Below are positions 50,851 through 60,163 of a stretch of DNA of 64,000 nt, piece by piece. Made by a program: the position numbers and the translations under genes. Source of the stretch: Treponema sp. OMZ 798 (lineage in GTDB: Bacteria > Spirochaetota > Spirochaetia > Treponematales > Treponemataceae). Below the pieces are notes generated by a model. The model was not told the origin of the DNA, did no database searches, and was given only the letters and a program-made list of their open reading frames with translations. The DNA is taken from assembly GCF_024181385.1 (NCBI RefSeq), contig NZ_CP051305.1:1364001-1428000 (forward strand), given 5' to 3'. Each line of letters opens with the position of its first letter. The stretch's first letter is position 1.

Positions 50851-52278
50851 ATGAAGACAAAAAATATTTTTATTAAATCCTTTAGGATTTGCTCAATGAT
50901 GATGCTATGCAGTATCATTTTAAATGCGGAAATACCTGTAGAAAAAGCCGCTTTTTCTATTACACAGAGTATTGATCTTAACCTTGACTACAGCCTGACA
51001 GCAGAGGCAAAAAGTCCTTTTTTTGAGGTTTATACGGCAGTAAAAATTCGGGACCATCGGCCTAAATTCGCCCTCATACCCCAAGGCTTTAGTTTAAAAT
51101 TCAGCCACCTCCTATACAGGGAAAAGAAAAAGCTTTATCCTGCCCTATCTTTTTTTTACGGGGGAATCACAAAATCAAGTTTTTTAAACAGGATGCTTTT
51201 TAAAGACGGTTTTGAAAAAAAGCCTTTTTATGAAGGAATAGGCCTTCCTCCCAAATATTTGATAGAAATCTCAAAATCAAAATTTGATGCGAGCTTGGGA
51301 ACGGAATTTGCAATAAAAAATTTCAATCTGGTATTTTTTTCCGAACAAAAACAAAAAGAACTGTGGCCGAATCTTTCTTTTTGTGCAGCCTACAAAAATG
51401 ATAATGAAGACTACCTGGTAAACTTCAGCATTCTTTCCTCCTTAACAAATTCAGCCTACTCTCAATTTAATATCATAAAACCGAATTATGATCAATTTTA
51501 TTCATTAGAATGTATCCTAGGAGAAAAAAGGAGCTTCACCGCTTCCATATTTTCAGCGGCAGGCGGAATCAAACTTCCTTACCGGGCTCTGCATGGAAAC
51601 AATAAAAGTCTCTTAAATTCCAATTTAAATTTTTTAGGAAGAGCCGAGTACAATTTTCAAAGCGAGTATTTTATGCTGAATACGGGAACCTTATTTGAAA
51701 GAGACGGTTCATTAAAGGCCTTCGTTCAGCCTAAAATTGAAACCGGAGTTTTAGATATCGGCCTTTCATATAATTTTTTACGCAAATATTTTAAAAAGAA
51801 AAAATTATATGAAAATTCCCATGCGGGAGGAATGGGCGTGGACATCATCCTTACAAATTTTAAATTTAAGGGAGAGGTTTATTATGAGGATGCCGAATGG
51901 GACCTTAAAGGACAAATAAAAATTCCTATAAAACTTTTTGTTAATACAGCTTTTTCAATAAAAGGAAATACAAAACTGGAAGACAAATCCAAAAATCCGT
52001 TTATAGTAAAAAACTATTCTTTTTCGTCGGATATTAAAATAAAATTTAACAAGGCCTTCAATATAAATTTTTCTTCTTCCTTTATGCAAAAAAATAGAAT
52101 AATAAAAATAAATAAGACTCCGTATATAGCTTGGGAAGAAGGGGTCTTTAAATTTTCAACCCAGGCAGAATTTATAAAAAAGACAAAGCTGACATTAAAT
52201 TCTTTTAAGGGAGAAATAATATTGGAAAGCGCCAAGCCTTTTATAAAAGGAAGCCTTTCATACAAAATAAATTTTTAA
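50851..52278 (+). CDS. Probable outer-membrane beta-barrel protein
   Basis: A 475-residue protein with a signal peptide (residues about 1-26, cleavage near LNAEIP). The remainder is alternating strands with many aromatic residues, such as SIDLNLDYSLTAEAKSPFFE and KGSLSYKINF, ending in Phe, the usual last residue of outer-membrane barrels. No known family was recognised. It may be a treponemal outer-membrane or beta-barrel surface protein. It converges with galM (4-base overlap). Confidence 0.6.
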   Translation: MKTKNIFIKSFRICSMMMLCSIILNAEIPVEKAAFSITQSIDLNLDYSLTAEAKSPFFEVYTAVKIRDHRPKFALIPQGFSLKFSHLLYREKKKLYPALSFFYGGITKSSFLNRMLFKDGFEKKPFYEGIGLPPKYLIEISKSKFDASLGTEFAIKNFNLVFFSEQKQKELWPNLSFCAAYKNDNEDYLVNFSILSSLTNSAYSQFNIIKPNYDQFYSLECILGEKRSFTASIFSAAGGIKLPYRALHGNNKSLLNSNLNFLGRAEYNFQSEYFMLNTGTLFERDGSLKAFVQPKIETGVLDIGLSYNFLRKYFKKKKLYENSHAGGMGVDIILTNFKFKGEVYYEDAEWDLKGQIKIPIKLFVNTAFSIKGNTKLEDKSKNPFIVKNYSFSSDIKIKFNKAFNINFSSSFMQKNRIIKINKTPYIAWEEGVFKFSTQAEFIKKTKLTLNSFKGEIILESAKPFIKGSLSYKINF

Positions 52279-53330
52279 AATGCAAAATGCCAAAGAGTCT
52301 CGTGTTTATAAGCCTCACCGGGTTTAATTACGGTATTGGGAAAGTGAGGCTGATGTACCGAATCCGGGAAGGCTTGACTTTCGAGGCAAATACCTGAAAA
52401 TTTATTGTAGACATCTCCGTTCTTACCGGGCTCATTGTCCAAAAACCCGCCTGTATACATTATAAGACCGGGTTGTGTCGAATAAACGGTTAAGGTCCTT
52501 TTGGTAACGGGCTCTTTTACTATTGCAGCCAAGGTCTTATGATCACTGACTTCTTTTTTGATAACCCATGTATTGTCAAAACTTCCGCCTATTTCTTGTA
52601 CCCCCTCGCTCAAAAGCCTCGGTTTTCTAAAATCATAGCCCGTATTTTCTACATTTAAAAACTTTCCCGTCGGAATAAGCTCTTGATTGGTTTCAAGATA
52701 TTGCTCTGAAAATATTTGAACCTCATGATTTAAAACCGAAACATAGGAACCGTTAGACTGCATTCCGGCCGGATTTAAGTTAAAATAACTGTGATTGGTA
52801 AAATTGACAGGTGTTGTTTTATCCGAAACAGCCTTATATCTTATAATAATCTCATTATCGGGGGTAAGAGAATAACTTACTTCCGTTTGCAAATTTCCGG
52901 GAAAGCCCTGTTCTCCATCGGGAGAGGTGCGGGAAAAAACAACTCCTGCTTCCTGTCTGTTTTTAAAGGTCTTTGCCTCATACAGCATCTTATCGTAAAA
53001 AGGATACCCTCCGTGAAGACAGTGCTTACCCCTGTCATTCGGCGTCAAAAGATATTGCTGATTTCCTAAAGTAAATTCGGCATTCGATATTCGGCCTGCA
53101 TATCGGCCTATAAAGGAGCCGAAACGGGGGAAATTATTTACATAGCCGATAAAACTTGAGTATCCTAAAACAACATCATCAAAACCTCCGTTTTTTGACG
53201 GCAAAAGGATTCCGGTAATGCAGCTTCCGTAATTAGTGGCGCATAGCATCATTTTTCCGTTAAAAATAGTAAATAATAAAGCCTTATTTCCGCTTGAAAA
53301 TGATCCGAATTCGGTTGTCGTTATCTTCAT
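52275..53330 (-). CDS. galM: Aldose 1-epimerase
   Basis: A 351-residue mutarotase. NFPRFGSFIGRYAGRISNAE, NDRGKHCLHGGYPFYDKMLY (first His), TPVNFTNHSYFNL (catalytic His) and SGICLESQAFPDSVHQPHFP (catalytic Glu) agree with GalM. It interconverts alpha and beta anomers of glucose or galactose. Full length, with a good GGGAGGATA-type ribosome site. Confidence 0.95.
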   Translation of the reverse strand: MKITTTEFGSFSSGNKALLFTIFNGKMMLCATNYGSCITGILLPSKNGGFDDVVLGYSSFIGYVNNFPRFGSFIGRYAGRISNAEFTLGNQQYLLTPNDRGKHCLHGGYPFYDKMLYEAKTFKNRQEAGVVFSRTSPDGEQGFPGNLQTEVSYSLTPDNEIIIRYKAVSDKTTPVNFTNHSYFNLNPAGMQSNGSYVSVLNHEVQIFSEQYLETNQELIPTGKFLNVENTGYDFRKPRLLSEGVQEIGGSFDNTWVIKKEVSDHKTLAAIVKEPVTKRTLTVYSTQPGLIMYTGGFLDNEPGKNGDVYNKFSGICLESQAFPDSVHQPHFPNTVIKPGEAYKHETLWHFAF

Positions 53331-53405
53331 ACCTATCCTCCCAAGATATACAATAAGTATAGCATATTATCGCATTATATGATAGAATGCGGCACGGAGA
53401 ATTTT

Positions 53406-54401
53406 ATGAAACACAAAATTATATTACTTTTGGCAGCTATCTGCCTATTTTTCGGTTGTGCTAAAGAAAAGACACAAAAACCTATTACCATGGTATTTTT
53501 ACCTAATGAATCAAGCGATGCCATGAAGGATGCAAGGCTGGCTTTTATGGAAATAATAAGCGAAGCGGTGGGCCGTCCGGTCGAAATCAAAACTACAACG
53601 GATTATAATATTGCTTTGGAAGCAATTATATCCGGAAATGCAGATATAGCCTACATAGGTGCCGAGGGTTATATAAATGCCCATAAAAGAAATCCGGCCA
53701 TCGTACCTGCGGCCACCAATTCAGGCCCAAGCGGAACCTTAGAAGACGCTTTATACTATAGCCTTATAGCAGTAAGAACGGAAGATGCCCCTCAATACAA
53801 AAATGGGAACGATTATGATTTGACCCTTTTAAAAGGAAAAAATATTTCATTTGTTTCCACGAGTTCTACATCGGGATTTGTAATTCCTGCAAGCCTTCTT
53901 GTAAAAAAATTCGGATTAAACAGTACCGACGAGCTTATTCATGACACATCGGTTTTTTCTAAGGTGCTGTTTGCAGGCTCCCATCAAGGCTCTCAAGTTA
54001 ACCTTTTTAGAAAGGATGCAGATGCTGCAGCCTTTGCAATTCCTCAAACAATAGGTGTCTATGATTTAATTGCAGGAGAAGCCTATCAAACAGGAGCAGC
54101 TTACAAGGTTGTTAAAGGAGCTGTAGACCCCTTCGGAAAATTCCCCGGAAGCGAAATTACCGTAATCCAATCGATTCCGGTTTTAAATGCACCCATTGTT
54201 ATGAACACAAAAACCCTGACTCCCGAAGAACAGGAAAAAATACAGGAAGCCCTTATATCCGAAAAAACGGCAAACAACCCCGGCATTTTTAAAATAAAGG
54301 GAGCCGATAAACAGGGAATGTACCCCAAATACACGGAAAAAACAAAGCTTGTCAAAACCACAGATGCTTGGTACGATAAAATCAGAAATTTAACAAAATA
54401 A
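53406..54401 (+). CDS. PhnD-like substrate-binding lipoprotein
   Basis: A 331-residue protein. The signal peptide ends in the spirochaetal lipobox CLFFGC. The mature part has TMVFLPNESSDAMKDA, GNADIAYIGAEGYINAHKRN and SFVSTSSTSGFVIPASLL, typical of the PhnD/SsuA/transferrin-like periplasmic phosphonate/phosphite-binding proteins. No transporter genes (PhnC, PhnE) are close. The ATG at 53406 (GGAGAATTTT upstream) gives the correct signal peptide start. The ligand is unknown. Confidence 0.85.
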   Translation: MKHKIILLLAAICLFFGCAKEKTQKPITMVFLPNESSDAMKDARLAFMEIISEAVGRPVEIKTTTDYNIALEAIISGNADIAYIGAEGYINAHKRNPAIVPAATNSGPSGTLEDALYYSLIAVRTEDAPQYKNGNDYDLTLLKGKNISFVSTSSTSGFVIPASLLVKKFGLNSTDELIHDTSVFSKVLFAGSHQGSQVNLFRKDADAAAFAIPQTIGVYDLIAGEAYQTGAAYKVVKGAVDPFGKFPGSEITVIQSIPVLNAPIVMNTKTLTPEEQEKIQEALISEKTANNPGIFKIKGADKQGMYPKYTEKTKLVKTTDAWYDKIRNLTK

Positions 54402-54414
54402 GTTAAAAAAAGGC

Positions 54415-54443
54415 TTGACATAATGATGCTTATATGCTATACT
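54415..54443 (+). promoter_or_regulatory. Promoter of the initiator tRNA gene
   Basis: TTGACA (54415-54420), 17 bp, TATACT (54438-54443), 11 bp upstream of the tRNA. Confidence 0.85.
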
Positions 54444-54454
54444 CTGCCCCACGT

Positions 54455-54527
54455 CGCAGGGTAGAGCAGTTGGCAGCTCGTCGGGCTCATAACCCGGAGG
54501 TCGGAGGTTCGAGTCCTCTCCCTGCTA
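54455..54527 (+). tRNA. Initiator tRNA-Met (CAT)
   Basis: The cloverleaf is complete: acceptor CGCAGGG with CCCTGCT, D arm GAGC/GCTC, anticodon loop CTCATAA and T loop TTCGAGT. The three G-C pairs of the anticodon stem (GGG and CCC) and a mismatch at position 1-72 (C-T) are marks of an initiator tRNA; the usual bacterial mismatch is C-A. CCA is not encoded. A promoter (54415) and a terminator (54540) flank it, so it is a single-gene unit. Confidence 0.93.
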
Positions 54528-54539
54528 ACCAAATTAAAA

Positions 54540-54570
54540 GGCACTCAAAAGAGTGCCTTTTTTTATTTTT
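54540..54570 (+). terminator. Intrinsic terminator of the tRNA gene
   Basis: GGCACTC (54540-54546), loop AAAA, GAGTGCC (54551-54557), then a T-rich run from 54558. Confidence 0.9.
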
Positions 54571-54580
54571 AAGTCTTTTT

Positions 54581-55882
54581 CTACAATTGCCGCAAGTTTA
54601 TTCCGATAACGACGCCGACTGAAATCATGGCTGTCCAAAGAGAGGAGCCGCCGTAAGATAAAAACAAGAGGGGGATACCTGTGATGGGCATTATACCCAT
54701 GACCATACCTACGTTTACAAAGAAATGGAAAAAGAACATGGATAAGATGCCTGAAACAATAAGTTTACCAAAAAGGTCATCGCAGCGCTTAATCGAAAGA
54801 AAAAATCTAAAAAAAACTATGCTATAAAGGGAAAAAACAAAAAGACCTCCTAAAAATCCCCATTCTTCCGATAAAATACTGAAAATAAAGTCGGTACTTT
54901 GCTCGGGCAAATACCGGTAGTGGCTTTGAGTTCCCATAAGATAGCCCCGTCCGGTTAAACCTCCTGAACCGATAGCCGTGATGGACTGGATTATATTCCA
55001 CCCGTGCTTTAGCGGGTCTACTTCGGGATCCAAGAAAATAATTAAACGCATCATCTGATACTCTTTTAAAGCCCTCACCCCGGCTATGGACCCTGCAAAA
55101 GCAATAGTGATAAGCGAAAGAACATAGGCTATCCAATAATAATATCTTCTTTTTAGTAAAACATTACCTATCATAGCAATAACGGTTGAGATACCCATCG
55201 CAAACAAAATAATAATAGAAACTTGAGAATTTTTTAAAATATTTGTCATAATATGACTTGTCTTTAAAATTACTTCTTCCCAAAGAGGCATAAGGGTAAA
55301 CACTATTGTTAATACCCCAAGAAAAAAGACATAGAGGATAAAACGCAGCGGTATACCTGCAATAAAACACATTATCAAAAAAATCGGAATATATACGCTT
55401 GCGGTTCCAAGGTCGGGCTGTTTTAAAATAAGGGCAACAGGCACAAACATTATTGCCATGGCCTTTATAAAACGTTTCAAAGGTTCTTCATTTTGAGATT
55501 TTTCCAAATAATAAGCTAAAAAAAGAATAAAAATAAGCTTAATAAATTCGGAAGGCTGGATGCCGAGATTTTTTAAACCTATCCAGCTCCTTGCATTATG
55601 CCTTACAGTTCCAAAAATCCCTGTATACAAAAGCAAAAGCATTCCCAATAAATAAATTAAAAAGGTTCTGTCCTTTATACGCCTATAATCATAAATACAT
55701 GAAAGCAAGAGTAAAGCAATACCGGTACAAGCCCATAAAATCTGCTTTTTATATTCCTTAGAAACAAGCTCACCGCTTGAGTTTACACCTGAAGAATAAA
55801 TAAAAAGTATGCCTATAAACGACAAAAGAACAACAGCCAAAAATAATAAATAATCAAAGTTTGTAATTTTGCGTATGTTCAT
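54581..55882 (-). CDS. rodA: RodA-type lipid II polymerase of wall elongation
   Basis: A 433-residue polytopic protein (10 or more helices) of the FtsW/RodA/SpoVE family. NLGIQPSEFIKLIFILFLAY and KQPDLGTASVYIPIFL are the early motifs; STDFIFSILSEEWGFLGGLF and GIMPITGIPLLFLSYGGSSL are the late ones. It polymerises glycan strands and pairs with PBP2. The gene overlaps mrdA by 4 bp. Somewhat longer than the family average, with the extra length in the centre. Confidence 0.93.
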   Translation of the reverse strand: MNIRKITNFDYLLFLAVVLLSFIGILFIYSSGVNSSGELVSKEYKKQILWACTGIALLLLSCIYDYRRIKDRTFLIYLLGMLLLLYTGIFGTVRHNARSWIGLKNLGIQPSEFIKLIFILFLAYYLEKSQNEEPLKRFIKAMAIMFVPVALILKQPDLGTASVYIPIFLIMCFIAGIPLRFILYVFFLGVLTIVFTLMPLWEEVILKTSHIMTNILKNSQVSIIILFAMGISTVIAMIGNVLLKRRYYYWIAYVLSLITIAFAGSIAGVRALKEYQMMRLIIFLDPEVDPLKHGWNIIQSITAIGSGGLTGRGYLMGTQSHYRYLPEQSTDFIFSILSEEWGFLGGLFVFSLYSIVFFRFFLSIKRCDDLFGKLIVSGILSMFFFHFFVNVGMVMGIMPITGIPLLFLSYGGSSLWTAMISVGVVIGINLRQL

Positions 55883-57732
55883 TCGCTTCTCCTTACGACT
55901 GCAGGGAGTTGTCTAAATCCGAGATAGTCTATAGTTTCATCATAGGTTTGATTTGCAAGAGTTCCATGCAGTATTATATTGGCAGCATATGGGGCCCACC
56001 ATTCCCATCCGTTTACAGCCTCGACAATAACACTGACAACTACCATATCCTTAGGAGGCGCATCATAGGGACCGTAAGCGACCATCCATGAATGCCAACT
56101 ATCATCTAAACCGACTTCAGCAGTTCCCGTTTTTCCTGCAAGGCGGAACATGGGATTTTTCATGGGAAAGCGGGCCTCTCCCTGTATCGTAACAAGATTC
56201 ATGGCCTGTCTGACTTGTTGAAAGATCTCCTGTCCTATATTTTCTTGATGAAGAATTTCAGGTTGAATAGTTTTTATAACCTCACCGCTTGAAGGATCCC
56301 TTATTTCTTTTAAAAGGTGGGGTTTATAAATTATTCCGTTATTTATAACCATGCAGGCCATATTTGCTACCTGAAGCGGGGAAGCAAGAGTAAAGCCTTG
56401 ACCTATCGACATATTCATTGTGTCTCCGTTAAGCCATTTTTCATGGAAACGGCGCTCCTTCCACTTAGGTGATGGAAGCACACCATGAGTTTCATTAGGT
56501 AAGTCTATCTCGGTAGATTGACCTAAACCAAAACGTTTCGCATAATCGACGATTTTTTCGATACCCAAGTAATCGCGGCACACAGTCCAATAATAAACGT
56601 CACAAGATTTTGCCAAGGCTTCGTTTAAGGCCAATTTTCCATGACCGGGTTTCCTTATATGACATCTGAATACACGGTTTCCATATTCAATTTCTCCCAA
56701 ACAAGGAACCGTGTTTTCAGCCGGAAAAGCTTTTTCATTTAAAATGGCTGTGTTCATTATAACTTTAAAAGTAGAAGCAGGAGGATAATTAGCCCCTATT
56801 GCCCTGTTCAAAAGCGGATTATTAGGATTTTCAAACAATTCTTTTGCAAGAGAACTTGTAATTTCCTTACCGAAGATATTTTGATCAAAAAAAGGATAAG
56901 AAACCATTGCCAAAACCTCTCCTGTTGTAGGTTTCAAGACTATGGCAGCCCCTATTCTGGGACCTAATGCATCTTCCGCCAGTTTTTGAATCCTCTTGTC
57001 AATGGTAAGCACAAGGTTATTCCCCATCTTAGGAGGTGTTACAACCGTAGTATTTTCTATGTATCTTCCCTTGGCATCTACCGTCCGATATTCCACCCCA
57101 TCGGTACCGCGCAAAATTTCATCATATTGCTTTTCTATTCCGGCCTTGCCTATAATACTGTTTGATGTATATCCTTTATTATAAAAACGGGTCAATTCGT
57201 CCGTGGTAATATCTCCTACATATCCTATTATGTGGGAAAAAGAGCGGGTATCTACATAGTTTCTGACAGGCTTCGAGTGCCATGAAACCCCCGGAAGAGA
57301 ATCTATACTTTCTGCAACCTGTACAATAGTAGAATAATCGACATTCGATTTTATTTCTATCGATCTAAAATCTCTTCTGACACTTACCGGTAATTTTTTT
57401 TCTATTTGCGAAACCGGAATTTTTAATATCGAACTTAGCCTGTTTATTACGGTATCAAATTCCTGACGAGGAACCTCGCCCGGAACAATATCAACCGCAA
57501 AGGAGTCAATATTTAAAACCATAGGAGTATTTGCTTCCCTGTCAAAAATCTCGCCTCTTTGAGCAGGTATAACGGTTGTCCTTTTCGAAATATTTTGAGA
57601 TTTTTTCTTAAATTGATCCCCATGAATAATCTGCATAGAAAACAGTTTATAGGAATAAGCTATCAAAATAAAAAAAACGAAGATTGAAAATAACCTAAGC
57701 CGTGAATTTAAACTGTCTTCGGTATTTTTCAT
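55879..57732 (-). CDS. mrdA: Penicillin-binding protein 2 (elongation transpeptidase)
   Basis: A 617-residue class B PBP: N-terminal membrane anchor (about residues 14-32), the dimerisation/pedestal domain, and the transpeptidase domain with YPPASTFKVIMN (active Ser), ALAKSCDVYYW (SxN-type, here SCD) and LAGKTGTAEVG (KTG). It cross-links peptidoglycan during cell elongation, with RodA. Overlaps with mreD (4 bp) and rodA (4 bp) show coupled translation. Confidence 0.94.
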   Translation of the reverse strand: MKNTEDSLNSRLRLFSIFVFFILIAYSYKLFSMQIIHGDQFKKKSQNISKRTTVIPAQRGEIFDREANTPMVLNIDSFAVDIVPGEVPRQEFDTVINRLSSILKIPVSQIEKKLPVSVRRDFRSIEIKSNVDYSTIVQVAESIDSLPGVSWHSKPVRNYVDTRSFSHIIGYVGDITTDELTRFYNKGYTSNSIIGKAGIEKQYDEILRGTDGVEYRTVDAKGRYIENTTVVTPPKMGNNLVLTIDKRIQKLAEDALGPRIGAAIVLKPTTGEVLAMVSYPFFDQNIFGKEITSSLAKELFENPNNPLLNRAIGANYPPASTFKVIMNTAILNEKAFPAENTVPCLGEIEYGNRVFRCHIRKPGHGKLALNEALAKSCDVYYWTVCRDYLGIEKIVDYAKRFGLGQSTEIDLPNETHGVLPSPKWKERRFHEKWLNGDTMNMSIGQGFTLASPLQVANMACMVINNGIIYKPHLLKEIRDPSSGEVIKTIQPEILHQENIGQEIFQQVRQAMNLVTIQGEARFPMKNPMFRLAGKTGTAEVGLDDSWHSWMVAYGPYDAPPKDMVVVSVIVEAVNGWEWWAPYAANIILHGTLANQTYDETIDYLGFRQLPAVVRRSE

Positions 57733-58238
57733 ATTGTGCTATACTCCTTCGATATAAAGGCTTGAGGAAAGAGATTAAAAAATAAAAATACCAAGGGAGT
57801 AAAAAAAACATTTACCGCTGCTTCTATGACAAAGTTTATCGAAAAAACGTCATAGGTATGAATGTTTTGCCCAAAGAGTATCTTTAAAACAAATAAAAGT
57901 ATAACCTTAAGTATAAAGCCTAGACTGCCTAAAACACAGGGAAAAATTACCTTGTTTAAGTTATAAAGCCCGTAAAATTTTCCTATTAAGTATCCTGTCA
58001 GAGTAAAAATAAATGAATGTAACCCTATGGGAGCTGCCGACAAAAAATCGGCTAAAAGACCTGCAATAAACCCGCAAATCAAACCTGTAAGAGATCCGTT
58101 GGAAATTGCAATGTAGATAACGGTAAGCAAAACCAAATCAGGCAGCACAGTAAAAAAAGATATATGAGAAAAAATAGCCGTTTGAAGCAAGGTTATAAAA
58201 AAAACGCTTAAAGAAGTCCACAAAATAACTTTTTTCAA
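57729..58238 (-). CDS. mreD: Rod-shape membrane protein MreD
   Basis: A 169-residue protein with five to six hydrophobic segments (LPDLVLLTVIYIAISNGSLT and GLICGFIAGLLADFLSAAPI are the most typical) and position directly after mreC (4 bp). MreD links MreBC to the wall-building enzymes. Sequence conservation of MreD is low, so the call rests on topology plus gene order. Confidence 0.85.
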   Translation of the reverse strand: MKKVILWTSLSVFFITLLQTAIFSHISFFTVLPDLVLLTVIYIAISNGSLTGLICGFIAGLLADFLSAAPIGLHSFIFTLTGYLIGKFYGLYNLNKVIFPCVLGSLGFILKVILLFVLKILFGQNIHTYDVFSINFVIEAAVNVFFTPLVFLFFNLFPQAFISKEYSTI

Positions 58239-58242
58239 TTTA

Positions 58243-59106
58243 TTAAAACTCCTTTTCTATTTTTGAAGTATCAAGCACAAATACATATTCCAAACAAGAA
58301 AAATCTATTATAGGATTTACATATAGCTCAAGCGAGGTTTCATAATCAAGGGCCTTAATTTTAGAAACATAACCTATAGGAATATTTTTTGGGAAAATCG
58401 AAGCATCATCAAATCCGGAGGTAATTATTTTATCGCCTATTTTAATATCATCTCCTGCCCTCTTTTTTATATACTTCATAACTAGGGGCGAATCTTCCGA
58501 GCCTTGTCCGCTTACCACCCCGCGATGTTTTACCAAGTCAACTTTTGCTGCAACATGACACTGATAATCATAGATAGGTATAACCATGGACGCCCCCCTT
58601 CCTACCTGTAAAATTTTTCCTACAAGGGCCATATTTCCGTTTTGGAAGGCTATAACAGGCATGTCTTTTCTGACACCGTGCTTTACCCCCCTGTTAATAA
58701 TCATCCCGGAATACAGAGCGTTAGGATCATAACCTATTATTTCGGCAGGAATGTTTGCTATTTGGATGGTGTCGGTAAATTTAAGAAGGGTACGCAGCTC
58801 ATTATTCTCTCTTTTTACATCGGCATTAGAGCGTTCCAAAAGTTCATATTTTTCAAGCTGCTTTGTAAGCTCATTATACTTTGCTTTTAAATCCCATAAT
58901 TCCCTAACCGAAGAAACACTTTCCCCCACAAAGGAGGAAACATTGTAAACAGCTTTTTCCGTTCCGGCACTTACCGAAAAAGCCAATCTTTTAAAATCCA
59001 AAATAAAAGAACCGCCGGAAAAAGCCATAAGAACGGATGAGATTAAAAGGAATAAAATTAAAAGAAAAACTTCAAGATTTAGTTTAAACGAAAGTTTTTT
59101 CTTCAT
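58243..59106 (-). CDS. mreC: Rod-shape determining protein MreC
   Basis: A 287-residue protein with one N-terminal helix (about 11-30), a coiled coil (KAKYNELTKQLEKYELLERS) and a beta-rich periplasmic domain with ANIPAEIIGYDPNALYSGMI and GIKHGVRKDMP-type sequence (NRGVKHGVRKDMPVIA), the MreC hallmark, then VGKILQVGRGASMVIPI. It connects MreB to the periplasmic synthases. It lies 5 bp from mreB and 4 bp from mreD. Confidence 0.94.
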   Translation of the reverse strand: MKKKLSFKLNLEVFLLILFLLISSVLMAFSGGSFILDFKRLAFSVSAGTEKAVYNVSSFVGESVSSVRELWDLKAKYNELTKQLEKYELLERSNADVKRENNELRTLLKFTDTIQIANIPAEIIGYDPNALYSGMIINRGVKHGVRKDMPVIAFQNGNMALVGKILQVGRGASMVIPIYDYQCHVAAKVDLVKHRGVVSGQGSEDSPLVMKYIKKRAGDDIKIGDKIITSGFDDASIFPKNIPIGYVSKIKALDYETSLELYVNPIIDFSCLEYVFVLDTSKIEKEF

Positions 59107-59111
59107 AGGGT

Positions 59112-60146
59112 CTAATTATTTAAGCTGTCATAAAGACTGCGGTCAACAGTCATATCCCTAAACACTTCATAATATCTTCCGGCACCTATTGCAACGCAGT
59201 CCATAGGATTTTCAGCCAAGATTACAGGAACACGGGCTTCTTTAGCTATAAGTTTAGGAAGACCCTTCAATAAAGAACCTCCTCCGGTCATTACAATTCC
59301 TCTTTCAACAATATCGGCAGTAAGTTCAGGCGGTGTCTGGGCTAGGGTTCTTTTAATCTCTTCAACAATCTGTGTAACAGGTTCTTTTAGAGCTTCCCTG
59401 ACCTCAACAGAGTCTATTTCCAATCGGCGGGGAAGTCCCGTGATGGCATCGGTACCTTTAATTTCGACTTTTTCGATTGTTTTTTCGGGAGAAGCGTTGC
59501 CTATGCTTATCTTTACTCTTTCCGCTGTCTGCTCTCCGATTATAAGATTATCAACCGAGCGGACATGCTTAATTATGGCTTGATCGAACTCATCGCCTCC
59601 TACACGGATAGCATTTGTTACAACCATGCCGCAAAGAGAAATAACCGAAACTTCGGTAGTACCTCCTCCGATATCGCAAACCATATTTCCGGCAGGCTCG
59701 TGAATAGGAATATTTGCACCGATGGCTGCAACCAAAGATTCCTCCAAAACCTTAACCTCTCCGGCCCCTGCCTTCATGGCACTTTCATAAACAGCATTAC
59801 TTTCAACATCCGTAATACAACTTGGAATACCTATAACCATTCTGGGTTTAACAAAACGGTGCTTAGGTAAAATTTTAGAAACAAAGTAGCGGATCATCTT
59901 TTCGGTAGTGTCCATGTCGGCAATAACCCCATCCTTTAATGGCCTAATAGCCACAATATTTCCCGGAGTTTTCCAAAGCATTCTTTTAGCTTCGGAGCCT
60001 ACGGCGACCACCCTCTTTGTACCCCTTTCAACGGCAACAACGGAGGGCTCATTCACTACTATGCCCTTTCCGTTCACATAGATAATAGTATTGCATGTTC
60101 CCAAATCTATTCCTATATCTGTTGAAAATCTTTTAAAAAAGCCCAT
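59112..60146 (-). CDS. mreB: Actin-like rod-shape protein MreB
   Basis: A 344-residue bacterial actin. [20 protein letters not shown] (phosphate-1), [20 protein letters not shown] (phosphate-2), [14 protein letters not shown] and [19 protein letters not shown] (adenosine motif) are clear. It forms filaments that guide wall synthesis. The ATG at 60146 has GGGGGAT upstream and is preferred over an in-frame TTG four codons earlier. Confidence 0.97.
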   Translation of the reverse strand: MGFFKRFSTDIGIDLGTCNTIIYVNGKGIVVNEPSVVAVERGTKRVVAVGSEAKRMLWKTPGNIVAIRPLKDGVIADMDTTEKMIRYFVSKILPKHRFVKPRMVIGIPSCITDVESNAVYESAMKAGAGEVKVLEESLVAAIGANIPIHEPAGNMVCDIGGGTTEVSVISLCGMVVTNAIRVGGDEFDQAIIKHVRSVDNLIIGEQTAERVKISIGNASPEKTIEKVEIKGTDAITGLPRRLEIDSVEVREALKEPVTQIVEEIKRTLAQTPPELTADIVERGIVMTGGGSLLKGLPKLIAKEARVPVILAENPMDCVAIGAGRYYEVFRDMTVDRSLYDSLNN

Positions 60147-60163
60147 TTCATCCCCCAAAATTT

